This document shows, one piece after another, positions 43,586 to 52,186 of a stretch of DNA of 64,000 nucleotides. Made by a program: the position numbers and the translations under genes. The first letter of the stretch is position 1, and every line of letters begins with the position of its first letter. This stretch comes from an uncultured Prevotellaceae bacterium (lineage in GTDB: Bacteria > Bacteroidota > Bacteroidia > Bacteroidales > Bacteroidaceae): assembly GCA_946540735.1 (NCBI GenBank), contig CAMNIN010000010.1:1-64000 (forward strand), in the 5' to 3' direction. The notes under the pieces were generated by a model, which was given only the letters and a program-made list of their open reading frames with translations, searched no databases and had not been told where the DNA came from.

Positions 43586-46165
43586 TCAGTGTTTTTTGCC
43601 AGTGCTGTCCCACCGGAGTGTGACCGGTCCGTCGAGTTGTTTGCCGCTGGCTTTGTTGTGAAGGCGGATGACGGTCATGGCCGTCGTGGTGTTGTATGGT
43701 TCGATGGAGATGGTGAGGTCATCGTCGACCAGTGTCTGCCGTTGTAGTTCCGATGCTGTGATGGTGTGGCTCTTCCGCTGACCATTCTTCATACCCGTGA
43801 CGATGGTTTTCGTACCTTGTTTGGTGAAAGTCAGTTCACGCGACTTCTTCTTGCCTTTGACAGAATAGCTCACCGTCAGGTGATAGGACCGGTTGCCATC
43901 GTGATACATCATGAAGGTGAGCGGCCGGGTGGAAGTGTGGTCAAAGGCCGTGCGGTAGGTATGTGTGCCCTGTAGTCCGTCGAGATAGATGCGGGTATGG
44001 TAGCCGGTCTCATTGTTGGCGGGCAGGAGGGTCAGCGCATCGGTTTGCTTCGTGAAGTTGCGGATGTCGAGCGTCGTGGTTTTCCCCTTGGACGGAACCT
44101 TGGTTGTCCGGCAGGTGTTGCCACGTTCTGTCAGCGACAAGGCACGGCCAGGGTCGACCACATAGTCAGCACCGTTGATGGCGTTGTCCTTCACGGTGAT
44201 GTGACCGTAGGTCCACCGCTTGTGTGCCTGGTAGCCCCCCTCACCTTGGAAGGGGTAGTTGCATACCCCCCTGAAGAGAATCACCGGCATCCGACTGCCG
44301 TCAAGATGGATTTTATTGTTGCAGAAGAGGACATCGGGGTGCTTCTGTTCCTCCAGGTGGTAAGTCACGCTTTCTCCCTCGTCCTTTTGTGTGGTGACCA
44401 GTGTGATGTCGTCGTTGATGAAATAGTGATTCTCGTTGATGGTCTTGCCTTTTTTTGTTTTGTCTCTCGGGGTGGTATGCGATTTGATGACCTCGCCTCC
44501 CGGAGCCACGACTCTCATCACGAATCCCGCGCTGCCCTCCTTGCCTAAGGTGTGGATGTGGCATGACTTCCCCGCTTTCTGTGCTTGGTCGGTATCCCTC
44601 ATCCACTGGCGCAGTGTCTTTCCTTCGTAACGCATCTCGTCGATTTGCCGGTCACTCAACGACCGTTTGTTGACCGGCGGTAGGAACCTGCACAGGGCGC
44701 CGGTGATCTGGTTGGCGTGGAGGGTGTTTCCAGAGAACTCAAACCATCCGTAGGCGTTGGGCGTGTTCTTGGTCGGGATGGCCGTGATGGACCCACCCCT
44801 GATGTCTATCACATTGTTTTTGAATACCACCTCGTCGAAACTGGTCACGTAGTTGAACATCCGTGTGAAATACTGTTGCCGGATCCAGGTCTCCTTGTCG
44901 ATGGGCTTCTCTCCTTTGGCCCGGGCAAGTCTCAGGTATTGCGTCTCCCACGCATGGGAGAGCACTTTGCGGCAGTATGCCTCATCCCACACCCATTGGT
45001 TGTCGTGGATATGCCGTTTGCGGGCATGGCCGCCAACGTGGGCACAGTTTTTCGAATAACAGGTCGAGACCCTCGGGTTGTTGTCGGTCGTTCTGGTGCC
45101 CGAGAGACGGTAGGCCAGCATGTTGTTGATGACGTTGTGGTGGAAATACACCTCCTCGCAAGAGAGATACACCTCATAGAGAGCGGCACCATAGACCCCA
45201 TTCACGTCGTCGCTGGCATTGTTGCACGCTGCTTCCCTGACGAGGATGTCCTTCAGGTCGCTGCGCTGTTCCATCAGTTTGTGGTCGCCCCTCGTATAGC
45301 AAACCCCGAGGAAATTGTCGAACACGTTGTCGTAGACGTGAGCCGAACGGGAAGTCGCCAGCAGTGCGCAGACGTAGTAGTTGCAAGCCGGTTGGGCGGT
45401 GGTGACGTGGTTGCCATGGAAGAGGATCGGTGCGTTGTGCGTGTTCTGTTTCCAGTCGCCGGTGTGCGTGGTGTTGTGGTTGAAGAACACGCCGCAGAGG
45501 TTTCTCACGTGATTGCCGGCCACATCGCATGCTTTTCGGATCAGACCACCGTCGAAGCTGATGACACAGAAAGTCCTGGCATCGAAGTCGCAGTCGCGGA
45601 TGAGAATGCTGTCGACCCCGACGTCGGCATAGCGCCCGTCGCCGTCGGTCACTTTCTGTGTGACTCTCAGCAAGGCAATGTCCTTTATCCGGCAATGGGA
45701 AAACGACAAGGTGCCCAGGTCACCTGTCAGGCGGTCGCCCTCATGGTGAGAGCGGGTGTTGGAGAAGACACAGAAATGCAGTGAATAGTCAGCCGAGGGA
45801 GCCACGACACCCGTGAAAGTCACGTTGTCGGCATGCACCGACAAGCCCTCCATGACCTTGAAGAGCCGGTAGGCCCCTTTCTCCGAGCGGTGGATGATCA
45901 GTTGTCCACCCGTCAGGCGGAGAGGACGGCCGACGGGGATGCCGGAAGACGCCTCAACATGGAAGGCACCATTGATGGAGAGGTCGTCGACACCCCTTAA
46001 AAGTGCTTCACGCAGGGCGTGGGTGTTGTGGGCAGACCTGCTCTCGTCGTCGGGCACCATCCCGATCTCCGTGGCCGTGCGTGTCGTGGCGGCAGCCGAC
46101 AGCGCCACAGTCCACCAGCAGCAAAGTAGCAATACTCTTCTGAACTTTTCCATTCTTATATTCAT
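43586..46165 (-). CDS. Large secreted right-handed beta-helix protein
   Basis: An 859-aa exported protein. The signal peptide lies in MEKFRRVLLLCCWWTVALSAAA; either the first Met or MEKF may start. The central part has many short strand repeats with N-rich turns (VHADNVTFTG, ILIRDCDFDARTFCVISFDG, EVYFHHNVINNM, VVFKNNVIDI, ITVKDNAINGADYVV) as in parallel beta-helix (pectate-lyase-like fold) proteins. The C-terminal 170 residues look like one or two beta-sandwich modules. I see no convincing catalytic motif, so lyase, hydrolase or adhesin cannot be decided. It lies 25 bp downstream of the TrmH gene on the same strand. Confidence 0.7.
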   Translation of the reverse strand: MNIRMEKFRRVLLLCCWWTVALSAAATTRTATEIGMVPDDESRSAHNTHALREALLRGVDDLSINGAFHVEASSGIPVGRPLRLTGGQLIIHRSEKGAYRLFKVMEGLSVHADNVTFTGVVAPSADYSLHFCVFSNTRSHHEGDRLTGDLGTLSFSHCRIKDIALLRVTQKVTDGDGRYADVGVDSILIRDCDFDARTFCVISFDGGLIRKACDVAGNHVRNLCGVFFNHNTTHTGDWKQNTHNAPILFHGNHVTTAQPACNYYVCALLATSRSAHVYDNVFDNFLGVCYTRGDHKLMEQRSDLKDILVREAACNNASDDVNGVYGAALYEVYLSCEEVYFHHNVINNMLAYRLSGTRTTDNNPRVSTCYSKNCAHVGGHARKRHIHDNQWVWDEAYCRKVLSHAWETQYLRLARAKGEKPIDKETWIRQQYFTRMFNYVTSFDEVVFKNNVIDIRGGSITAIPTKNTPNAYGWFEFSGNTLHANQITGALCRFLPPVNKRSLSDRQIDEMRYEGKTLRQWMRDTDQAQKAGKSCHIHTLGKEGSAGFVMRVVAPGGEVIKSHTTPRDKTKKGKTINENHYFINDDITLVTTQKDEGESVTYHLEEQKHPDVLFCNNKIHLDGSRMPVILFRGVCNYPFQGEGGYQAHKRWTYGHITVKDNAINGADYVVDPGRALSLTERGNTCRTTKVPSKGKTTTLDIRNFTKQTDALTLLPANNETGYHTRIYLDGLQGTHTYRTAFDHTSTRPLTFMMYHDGNRSYHLTVSYSVKGKKKSRELTFTKQGTKTIVTGMKNGQRKSHTITASELQRQTLVDDDLTISIEPYNTTTAMTVIRLHNKASGKQLDGPVTLRWDSTGKKH

Positions 46166-46190
46166 AGCTCCATCACGTTATCGGACGGTT

Positions 46191-46991
46191 TTATCGTGCA
46201 CGGAGTTGCCAGAAAGCCACGGCAGCCGCAGCGGCCACGTTGAGTGAGTCCACCCCATGAGCCATGGGAATCCTCACCACATAGTCAGCCCCGTCGATGG
46301 CCGTCTGTGGGAGTCCGTCTCCCTCGGTGCCCATCACGATGGCCAGCCGTGGCTGCTCCTGCAGGGCAGGGTGGTCGATCGGCACCGAGTTGTCGGTGAG
46401 TGCCATGGCTGCGGTGCGGAAGCCCATTTGCCGGAGTGAGGTGAGACTGGCATCCGTCCATGTCCATGGCACGAGGAACACCGTACCCATCGAGACCCTC
46501 ACGGCCCGTCGGTTGAGCGGATCGCAGGAGTCGGGCGTGAGCAATACGGCATCGATGCCCAGAGCCGCAGCGGAACGGAAGATGGCTCCGATGTTGGTGG
46601 TGTCCACCACGCCCTGGATGACCACCACCCGTCGGGCGTCCTTGCAGATTTCCTCCACGGTCGGGGGAGCAGGCCGTCGCATGGCGCACAGCACGCCCCG
46701 CGTCAGGGTATATCCCGTGAGCGAGGCCAGTACCTCTCTGTCGCCGGTATAGATGGGGATGTCGCCACATCGGTCGATGATGTCGGCCGCGTCGCCTTGG
46801 ATATGTTTCCGCTCACAGAGCAGTGCCGTGGGCTGATATCCCGCTTGTAGTGCCACGCGGATCACCTTCGGGCTTTCGGCGATGAAGATGCCTTTTGTGG
46901 GTTCGATGCGCCGCCGTAGTTGGGCCTCGGTGAGTGTGCTGAACACTTCGACGCCAGGATGGGTGAGTGATGTGATCTCGATGATGTTCAT
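46191..46991 (-). CDS. TrmH/SpoU-family RNA 2'-O-methyltransferase
   Basis: A 266-aa SAM-dependent enzyme that methylates ribose in rRNA or tRNA. The N-terminal substrate-binding part (RIEPTKGIFIAESPKVIRVAL) is followed by the SPOUT knot with the three motifs VVDTTNIGAIFRSAAALG, LAIVMGTEGDGLP and VRIPMAHGVDSLNVAAAAAV. The exact target nucleotide cannot be read from the sequence. Its ATG overlaps the stop of the DUF3298 gene by ATGA. Confidence 0.92.
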   Translation of the reverse strand: MNIIEITSLTHPGVEVFSTLTEAQLRRRIEPTKGIFIAESPKVIRVALQAGYQPTALLCERKHIQGDAADIIDRCGDIPIYTGDREVLASLTGYTLTRGVLCAMRRPAPPTVEEICKDARRVVVIQGVVDTTNIGAIFRSAAALGIDAVLLTPDSCDPLNRRAVRVSMGTVFLVPWTWTDASLTSLRQMGFRTAAMALTDNSVPIDHPALQEQPRLAIVMGTEGDGLPQTAIDGADYVVRIPMAHGVDSLNVAAAAAVAFWQLRAR

Positions 46992-47839
46992 GGATGATGC
47001 TGTTGTGTGGATATCACCTCCTTCGCTTCCTCCGTCAGGTAGGGTAGGATGACCGCATAAGGGATAGTGAAGGCGGGGTCGCCCCAGTCGAAGGGACAGA
47101 TGTCGTAGATGGAGTAATGGAAGCGCACGCCGTCGGCCACGAGGTAGGGCGGGAAGGTCGGCATGGGCATCAGGCTGAGGTCGGTGGTGCAGATTTCCTC
47201 CAGCTGTTGGTCACTCGACACCTCAAAGTAGGATTTCAGTCCCTCACGGATGAGAGCGAAAAGCTGTTCGTCGGTCCTGGCCAGGATGTCGTTGCTGAAA
47301 CGGTGGCCGTCGCTGATGCGGAAAGTGACCCCATAGTCGGAATATTCACCGTGAGCCCCATGGGTGATGTAGGAATAGCGGTAAACCTCGTAGGTGACAA
47401 ACTTCTCTCCCCGGCATGTCAATCTGATGTCGATGCCCTCCTCGGGAGCGTCGGTGTCGCTGATGTGGTCAATCCCCATCTGCTCCAGTGTTTTTGCCAG
47501 AGCCTCTTGCCTGTCCCTGCAGTAACGGCGCACCATTTCCTGAGGGTCGTCACCGATGTTGGCCGTCCCATGCTCGAAGAGGGTCGTCTTGATGAAATCC
47601 CTGAGAGTCTTCACGATCACCTGTGGACCCTCCACGGGATAGTCGATATAGACGTCGCATGACCCATGCTCGCTCTTGAGGGCGAACTTGAACGAGTCGG
47701 TGCGCAGGAGGGGAGTGCCGCTGACCGTGCTTTCTGATGCCGTGGCCTCCTCAAGGGCGGGCTTGTGGGCATTCTTGCATTGGATGAGCAAGAGTGCGAG
47801 CGACACAAGAAACAGGTATGGCAACGAGCGCATAGGCAT
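46988..47839 (-). CDS. DUF3298 (RsiV-like) lipoprotein
   Basis: A 283-aa predicted lipoprotein. The N-terminus (LPYLFLVSLALLLIQCKNAHKP) has a lipobox ending at Cys about 21. The C-terminal DUF3298 domain is clear (GAHGEYSDYGVTFRISDGHRF...LMPMPTFPPYLVADGVRFHYSIYDICPFDWGDPAFTIPYAVILPYLTEEAKEVI). The fold is shared with the anti-sigma factor RsiV, but this protein lacks the cytoplasmic and membrane parts needed for that role. It is translationally coupled to the TrmH gene. The promoter is TATATTTG on the minus strand (plus 47859-47866). Confidence 0.85.
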   Translation of the reverse strand: MPMRSLPYLFLVSLALLLIQCKNAHKPALEEATASESTVSGTPLLRTDSFKFALKSEHGSCDVYIDYPVEGPQVIVKTLRDFIKTTLFEHGTANIGDDPQEMVRRYCRDRQEALAKTLEQMGIDHISDTDAPEEGIDIRLTCRGEKFVTYEVYRYSYITHGAHGEYSDYGVTFRISDGHRFSNDILARTDEQLFALIREGLKSYFEVSSDQQLEEICTTDLSLMPMPTFPPYLVADGVRFHYSIYDICPFDWGDPAFTIPYAVILPYLTEEAKEVISTQQHHP

Positions 47840-47858
47840 TTTTTTATCTCTTGAACGG

Positions 47859-47907
47859 CAAATATACGCAAATATTTGGAATATTCCTATTTTTTCTTTA
47901 TATTTAC
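47859..47907. promoter_or_regulatory. Divergent promoters of the DUF3298 gene and the 410-aa gene
   Basis: Minus: TATATTTG (plus CAAATATA, 47859-47866). Plus: TATATTTA at about 47899-47906, with TTTG at about 47873 as a possible -33 element. The plus box is one base off consensus. GGAGGATT before ATG 47929 is one of the few Shine-Dalgarno-like sequences in the window. Confidence 0.45.
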
Positions 47908-47928
47908 ACCCGAATTGGAGGATTATGT

Positions 47929-49161
47929 ATGAAAAAAATCAGTCAGTTTCTTATCATTTGTTTGCTGGTGTTGCTGTTTCCGGTGGCGGAAGTGAGTGCT
48001 CAGAGCACTGCGCAAAGCATCAGTGGCGTGGTGCGTGACGGCAAGACCGGGCGCAAACTATCGCAGGCCAGCATCACCACTCTGGAGAGTCATGAGGCCA
48101 CGGTGACCAATGCCGACGGCTTTTTCACGCTCAAGACCCAACGGCCTGTGGAGGCCATCTACGTCTCCTGTCTGGGTTATTCCACCATTAAAGTGCCACT
48201 TGATGGAAAATCATCCGAAAACCTGAAAATCAGACTTTTGCCAGGTACTATTACACTCTCAGAGGTGATTGTCTCGGCGATGAATCCCCTTGAAATCGTG
48301 CTGGCTGCCATGGACAAGATCAGCACCAACTACAGCCGCAATAACGAACTGATGCGGTGCTTCTATCGGGAGACCACCCAGAAGGGCCGGCGATACATCT
48401 ATGTGGCTGAGGCCGTCACCCACCTCTACAAAAGCGGTTACAACCGCCTCACGGGAATCGACCGGGTGGCCATAGAGAAGGGTCGCAAGCTCGTCAGCAC
48501 CCGCGAGACCGATACCCTCGGAGCCAAGATCCAGGGCGGTCCGACGCTGCCTATCACCCTCGACCTCCTGAAGAACCGTGAATTGCTGCTCGACCGGGAG
48601 GAACTCGGCCTCTACAACTTGCGGATGGAGGTGCCAGTGACCATCGACAACCGTCCGCAACTGGTCATCTCGTTTGAGCCCGCTTTTGTCACCGACCATG
48701 TGTTGCAGCGCGGGCGGATGTACATCGACCGTCAGAACCTGGCTTTCACTCGTATCGAGATGTCGCTCGACATGTCGGATGAGGTACGTGCCTCGCAAGC
48801 TATCCTGTTGCACAAGCCCGTCGGGGTGAGGTTCAAGCCCCGTGAGCTTCAGACTACCGTGTCCTACCGCTACGACAATGGCTTCAGCCGGTTGCACTAT
48901 CTTCATAGTGATGTGCGCTTCTATTGTGAATGGAGGCGTAAGCTGTTTGCCTCGCCTTATCACGTCGAGGCCGAGATGGTGGTCACCGACCTCCTCTCAG
49001 AGAATGCGGAGCCCATCAGAGGCAAGGCCTCGTTCAGTTCGCACGACTCCTATTATGACAAGGTGGAGTTTTTCGCCGACCCCGATTTCTGGGGCGACTA
49101 CAACATCATTGAGCCATCCGAGTCGTTGGAGAACGCCATCCACAAGTTGCGGAAGAAGTAA
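47929..49161 (+). CDS. Exported protein with carboxypeptidase-regulatory-like domain and large C-terminal region
   Basis: A 410-aa protein from ATG 47929 (MKKISQFLIICLLVLLF), chosen because promoter-like DNA and a ribosome-binding GGAGGA lie just before it. The signal peptide ends EVSAQ. Residues about 30-110 form a carboxypeptidase-regulatory-like domain (ISGVVRDGKTGRKLSQASITTLESHEATVTNADGFF). The remaining 290 residues include VLAAMDKISTNYSRNNELMRCFYRETTQKGRRYIYVAEAV and a beta-rich part, like the DUF5686-type surface proteins. The function is unknown; probably periplasmic or outer-membrane associated. Confidence 0.75.
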   Translation: MKKISQFLIICLLVLLFPVAEVSAQSTAQSISGVVRDGKTGRKLSQASITTLESHEATVTNADGFFTLKTQRPVEAIYVSCLGYSTIKVPLDGKSSENLKIRLLPGTITLSEVIVSAMNPLEIVLAAMDKISTNYSRNNELMRCFYRETTQKGRRYIYVAEAVTHLYKSGYNRLTGIDRVAIEKGRKLVSTRETDTLGAKIQGGPTLPITLDLLKNRELLLDREELGLYNLRMEVPVTIDNRPQLVISFEPAFVTDHVLQRGRMYIDRQNLAFTRIEMSLDMSDEVRASQAILLHKPVGVRFKPRELQTTVSYRYDNGFSRLHYLHSDVRFYCEWRRKLFASPYHVEAEMVVTDLLSENAEPIRGKASFSSHDSYYDKVEFFADPDFWGDYNIIEPSESLENAIHKLRKK

Positions 49162-49211
49162 AAGAGTTTCTCACCCTTGATGGAAAGTCTTTTCAAGGCT
49201 TGCATGAACCC

Positions 49212-49325
49212 CCAGTTGCTCTTTCCATTGTTCGTGCCCCCCAATTGCCCTTTCCATCGGCTGTGGCACCAATTGCCTTTTTCGTCGGTCGTGGCACAGA
49301 CCAGCTCCTCTTTCCTTGCAAGGGG
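49212..49325. repeat. Imperfect 29-bp tandem repeat
   Basis: Units CCAGTTGCTCTTTCCATTGTTCGTGCCCC (49212), CCAATTGCCCTTTCCATCGGCTGTGGCAC (49241), CAATTGCCTTTTTCGTCGGTCGTGGCAC (49270) and a partial unit at about 49298. It is the only content of the 287-bp gap apart from the terminator. Confidence 0.7.
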
Positions 49326-49391
49326 AGGGGAGTGCCTGACGGACAGAGGAAGAGGATACAATAAAAGACATTTTAAAGTGGATGCATAATT

Positions 49392-49434
49392 AAAAAACAG
49401 CCGCTTCCGAAAGTTCTCGGGAGCGGCTGTTTTG
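49392..49434. terminator. Intrinsic terminator between convergent genes
   Basis: AAAAAACAGCCGCTTCC and GGGAGCGGCTGTTTT form a stem of about 15 bp with one wobble. The run of A on the left gives a T-run for the minus-strand HAD gene ending at 49449; the right side serves the plus-strand gene. Confidence 0.85.
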
Positions 49435-49448
49435 AAGGTATTTTCTCA

Positions 49449-50507
49449 TTACTCGAATTTGAAATCTTCTATCGTTACGCCATCACCGTAGATGGTCTTG
49501 AAGTCATCCCTCATCGAAATGACATGGTAGCCCGCCTCACGCCACTGGGCACCTAATGAGAGAGCTTTCTCACGGTTGGCATGGTCTCTGGCATCATCGT
49601 CGGCAATCAGCATGAAGGCAGCAGAGCGGTAGGTGTTGCTCAGACAGAAATTGTGCATGGCGCAGTCGCCGCCGCTGTTGCCAAACGACAGGACAGGCAC
49701 CTTGCCAATCTCCTGAGTGATTTGCAGCACCTTATTGGTCTTCAGGTTCTTGATGATGAGTTCGTCGGTCCTGATGAGGTCTTCTTCCTTGCCCATGGTA
49801 TAGTTGACGCCAGCCTCATCGCCCTGCTTTCTCGAGCGCAGTTTCACGTCCATGCCAATCACACGGTTGGGGTTGATGCCTAAAGGTTCTACCAGTGCTC
49901 TGCAGATGAACCTGTCGGAGCCGGATACTACATAGAAAGTGAATCCATTCGCCTTGAGATAGTTGAACACCTGCAGCATAGGCTGGTAGACACCCTGGCC
50001 GTAGGTCATTCCGCGGAAGCCGTTGGCAGGTTTGGCTGCGAAAGCCTTGACGTAGGCGTCAAACTCAGCCAGCGACATCCCGGCGTATGCCTTTGCAGCC
50101 GCCACGGCATGTTTCATGTCGAAATGTGAGGGGAGCGGTTTCCCGTTTCTGACAAAGTCTCTGATTTCCTGTGCCGTCTGCTTGACATCGTCGGGGGCGA
50201 TGTTTTTATATGCCTCATCCTCCAGCACGCGGTATTCCAGCATGAGGTATTCGAAGTAGGTTGGATAGAGTTCGGCGACGAAAGTGCCGTCCATGTCGAA
50301 AGTGGCGATTCTGTCTTCCTCCTTGATGAAATTCTTGGATTTGGGGTTTGTCACGTCCTCGACGTATTCTTGCAGAGCGTTCTTGGCTTCACAGTCATTC
50401 CACAAGGTGAAATAGTCTATTTTGGCAGGTGCGTCAGAGTCATCATTGCCGCAACCACTGAGGATGCCGATGAAGGCAATGAGGATAGGGATAAAAAGTT
50501 TTTTCAT
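49449..50507 (-). CDS. HAD-superfamily phosphatase lipoprotein
   Basis: A 352-aa predicted lipoprotein (FIGILSGCGNDD, lipobox Cys about 19). The HAD catalytic motif I is FDMDGTF (about residue 70). Motif II is in TFYVVSGSDRF, and the C-terminal part has the acidic motif near VLSFGNSGGDCAM. The cap region lies between motifs I and II. This fits a periplasmic phosphoserine-phosphatase-like or acid phosphatase scavenging enzyme; the substrate is not clear. It has its own -7 box (TACTTTTG, plus 50554-50561). Confidence 0.85.
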   Translation of the reverse strand: MKKLFIPILIAFIGILSGCGNDDSDAPAKIDYFTLWNDCEAKNALQEYVEDVTNPKSKNFIKEEDRIATFDMDGTFVAELYPTYFEYLMLEYRVLEDEAYKNIAPDDVKQTAQEIRDFVRNGKPLPSHFDMKHAVAAAKAYAGMSLAEFDAYVKAFAAKPANGFRGMTYGQGVYQPMLQVFNYLKANGFTFYVVSGSDRFICRALVEPLGINPNRVIGMDVKLRSRKQGDEAGVNYTMGKEEDLIRTDELIIKNLKTNKVLQITQEIGKVPVLSFGNSGGDCAMHNFCLSNTYRSAAFMLIADDDARDHANREKALSLGAQWREAGYHVISMRDDFKTIYGDGVTIEDFKFE

Positions 50508-50618
50508 AACGTCTTGTCTTTTTTCTTTTTTTTGAAGGTTTTGACTTGTCGTGCAAAAGTAATCATTTTGAACCTAACAGCCAAGGGATTCGCAATCATT
50601 TTGCTCTTCGTGGTTTTG

Positions 50619-50740
50619 GAGACGCCCCGATGTGACGTCTCTACATTTTGGTCTTTTGGGGGTGGGGAGACGCCCCGATGTGATGTCTCTACATTTTGGT
50701 CTTTTGGGGGTGGGGAGACGCCCCGATGTGACGTCTCTAC
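50619..50740. repeat. Inverted-repeat element copy E: three tandem right ends
   Basis: Three units GAGACGCCCCGATGTGACGTCTCTACATTTTGGTCTTTTGGGGGTGGG, about 54 bp apart; the second has TGATGTCT for TGACGTCT, which breaks its stem. There is no left end. It lies in the divergent gap between the HAD and maturase genes. Confidence 0.85.
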
Positions 50741-50827
50741 ATTTTGGTCTTTTGGGGGGTGGGAGTGATTTGATGTGATGAGAAGGACTTTTTTTAAGTG
50801 GATTCAAATTTTTTCATGGAAAAATGC

Positions 50828-50835
50828 TATTTTTG
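50828..50835 (+). promoter_or_regulatory. -7 box (TATTTTTG) for the sulfatase maturase
   Basis: TATTTTTG lies 45 nt before ATG 50880 and within the longer ORF reading from 50775, so the start was moved to 50880. Confidence 0.6.
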
Positions 50836-50879
50836 CATTCGAAAGAACGATTGGTTACCCTGATGAAAAGATCCTTTGC

Positions 50880-52055
50880 ATGATGAATGGTTTCACAGCC
50901 CCTTTCACCCATCCCGTCTATGTGATGCTCAAGCCAGCTGGCGCACGATGCAATCTGGCTTGCCGCTATTGTTATTACCTCGGGAAATCACGGTTTTATG
51001 AGGATGTGCAGCGGCATGTGATGCGTGATGAGTTGTTGGAAGTTTTTACGCGCGAGTATATCCAGATGCAGATCCAGCGTGAGGTGCTGTTCACCTGGCA
51101 TGGCGGCGAGACGCTGTTGCGGCCGCTCTCCTTTTATCAGAACGCACTGCGGTTGCAACACAAATATGCCGGATACCATGTCGTGGACAACTGCATCCAA
51201 ACCAACGGGACATTGCTTACCGACGAGTGGTGCCGTTTCTTTCATGATAACGGATGGTTGGTGGGGCTTTCCATAGACGGGCCACAGCCCTTGCACGATG
51301 CCTATCGGAAAGACAAGCGGGGAGGAACGACGCATCATCAGGTGATGAGAGCGATCGAACTGCTCGACAAGTATGGTGTGATGTGGAATGCCATGGCCGT
51401 GGTCAACCGTCTCAATGCCGATTATCCTGTGGATTTCTATCGTTTTTTCAAAGGGATCGGGTGCCGTTATTTGCAATTCACGCCCATCGTCGAGCCCCTT
51501 CTTTCAGAAAGAGGCAATGCGGGAAAAGGAGGCAACGGAAGAGGTCCGGCTGTCACGCCCGAGTCTGTGACCCCAGCGCAGTGGGGCTCGTTTCTTTGTC
51601 AGGTGTTTGATGAGTGGCAGAAAGAGGACGTTGGGGCAGTGTACGTGCAGCTCTTTGAATCGACTTTGGCCAACTGGGTGGGAGTGGAGCCCCCCGTTTG
51701 TTCCATGGCCCGTCACTGCGGTCATGTGCTGGTGATGGAGTTTAACGGTGATGTGTATAGCTGCGACCATTTCGTCTTCCCCGAGCATCGTTTGGGAAAT
51801 ATCCTTGAGCAGCCTCTGGCAGAACTTGTCGGTAGTGCTCAACAGCGGATTTTCCAGACGCTCAAGACCCGTCTTCCTGGTGTTTGCCGGCAATGCCCGT
51901 TTGAGTTTCTGTGTCATGGGGAATGTCCCAAGAACCGATTATGCCATACCGCTGAGGGAGAGGCAGGGTTGAACTACCTGTGTGAGGGGTATCGCCGGTT
52001 TTTTGAGCATTCCGCCGATTTCATGAGGAGAATGGCAGAGCAGGTAGTCGGATGA
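50880..52055 (+). CDS. Anaerobic sulfatase-maturating enzyme (radical SAM)
   Basis: Oxidises the active-site Cys or Ser of sulfatases to formylglycine in the cytoplasm without oxygen. From ATG 50880 the protein is 391 aa. The radical-SAM cluster is CNLACRYCYY at about residue 24. FTWHGGETLLRPLSFY and SIDGPQPLHDAYRK are typical of the anSME group. The C-terminal SPASM-type cysteines (CSMARHCGHVLVMEFNGDVYSCDHFV, CRQCPFEFLCHGECPKNR) bind two auxiliary clusters. The convergent neighbour is an S-type sulfatase, a fitting substrate. The longer 426-aa reading would cross the promoter. Confidence 0.93.
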   Translation: MMNGFTAPFTHPVYVMLKPAGARCNLACRYCYYLGKSRFYEDVQRHVMRDELLEVFTREYIQMQIQREVLFTWHGGETLLRPLSFYQNALRLQHKYAGYHVVDNCIQTNGTLLTDEWCRFFHDNGWLVGLSIDGPQPLHDAYRKDKRGGTTHHQVMRAIELLDKYGVMWNAMAVVNRLNADYPVDFYRFFKGIGCRYLQFTPIVEPLLSERGNAGKGGNGRGPAVTPESVTPAQWGSFLCQVFDEWQKEDVGAVYVQLFESTLANWVGVEPPVCSMARHCGHVLVMEFNGDVYSCDHFVFPEHRLGNILEQPLAELVGSAQQRIFQTLKTRLPGVCRQCPFEFLCHGECPKNRLCHTAEGEAGLNYLCEGYRRFFEHSADFMRRMAEQVVG

Positions 52056-52185
52056 TGCCTGGCGCTTTCGCCTGGGCATAGGTCGGAATAGTCGGAGGTG
52101 TCTTGGAATGCTCGAAAAGTGAAAGAACATTTGGCTTAACTTCTTTAACTTCAATGACTTCTTTACTTCCGGAAGATAAGTAAAG
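52053..52185. other. Convergent gap with two hairpins
   Basis: ATGCCTGGCG-CTTT-CGCCTGGGCAT (overlapping the maturase stop) and CTTTACTT (52161-52168) pairing with AAGTAAAG (52178-52185) just before the sulfatase stop. Neither has a T-run of note; they may be weak terminators. Confidence 0.45.
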
Positions 52186-52186
52186 C

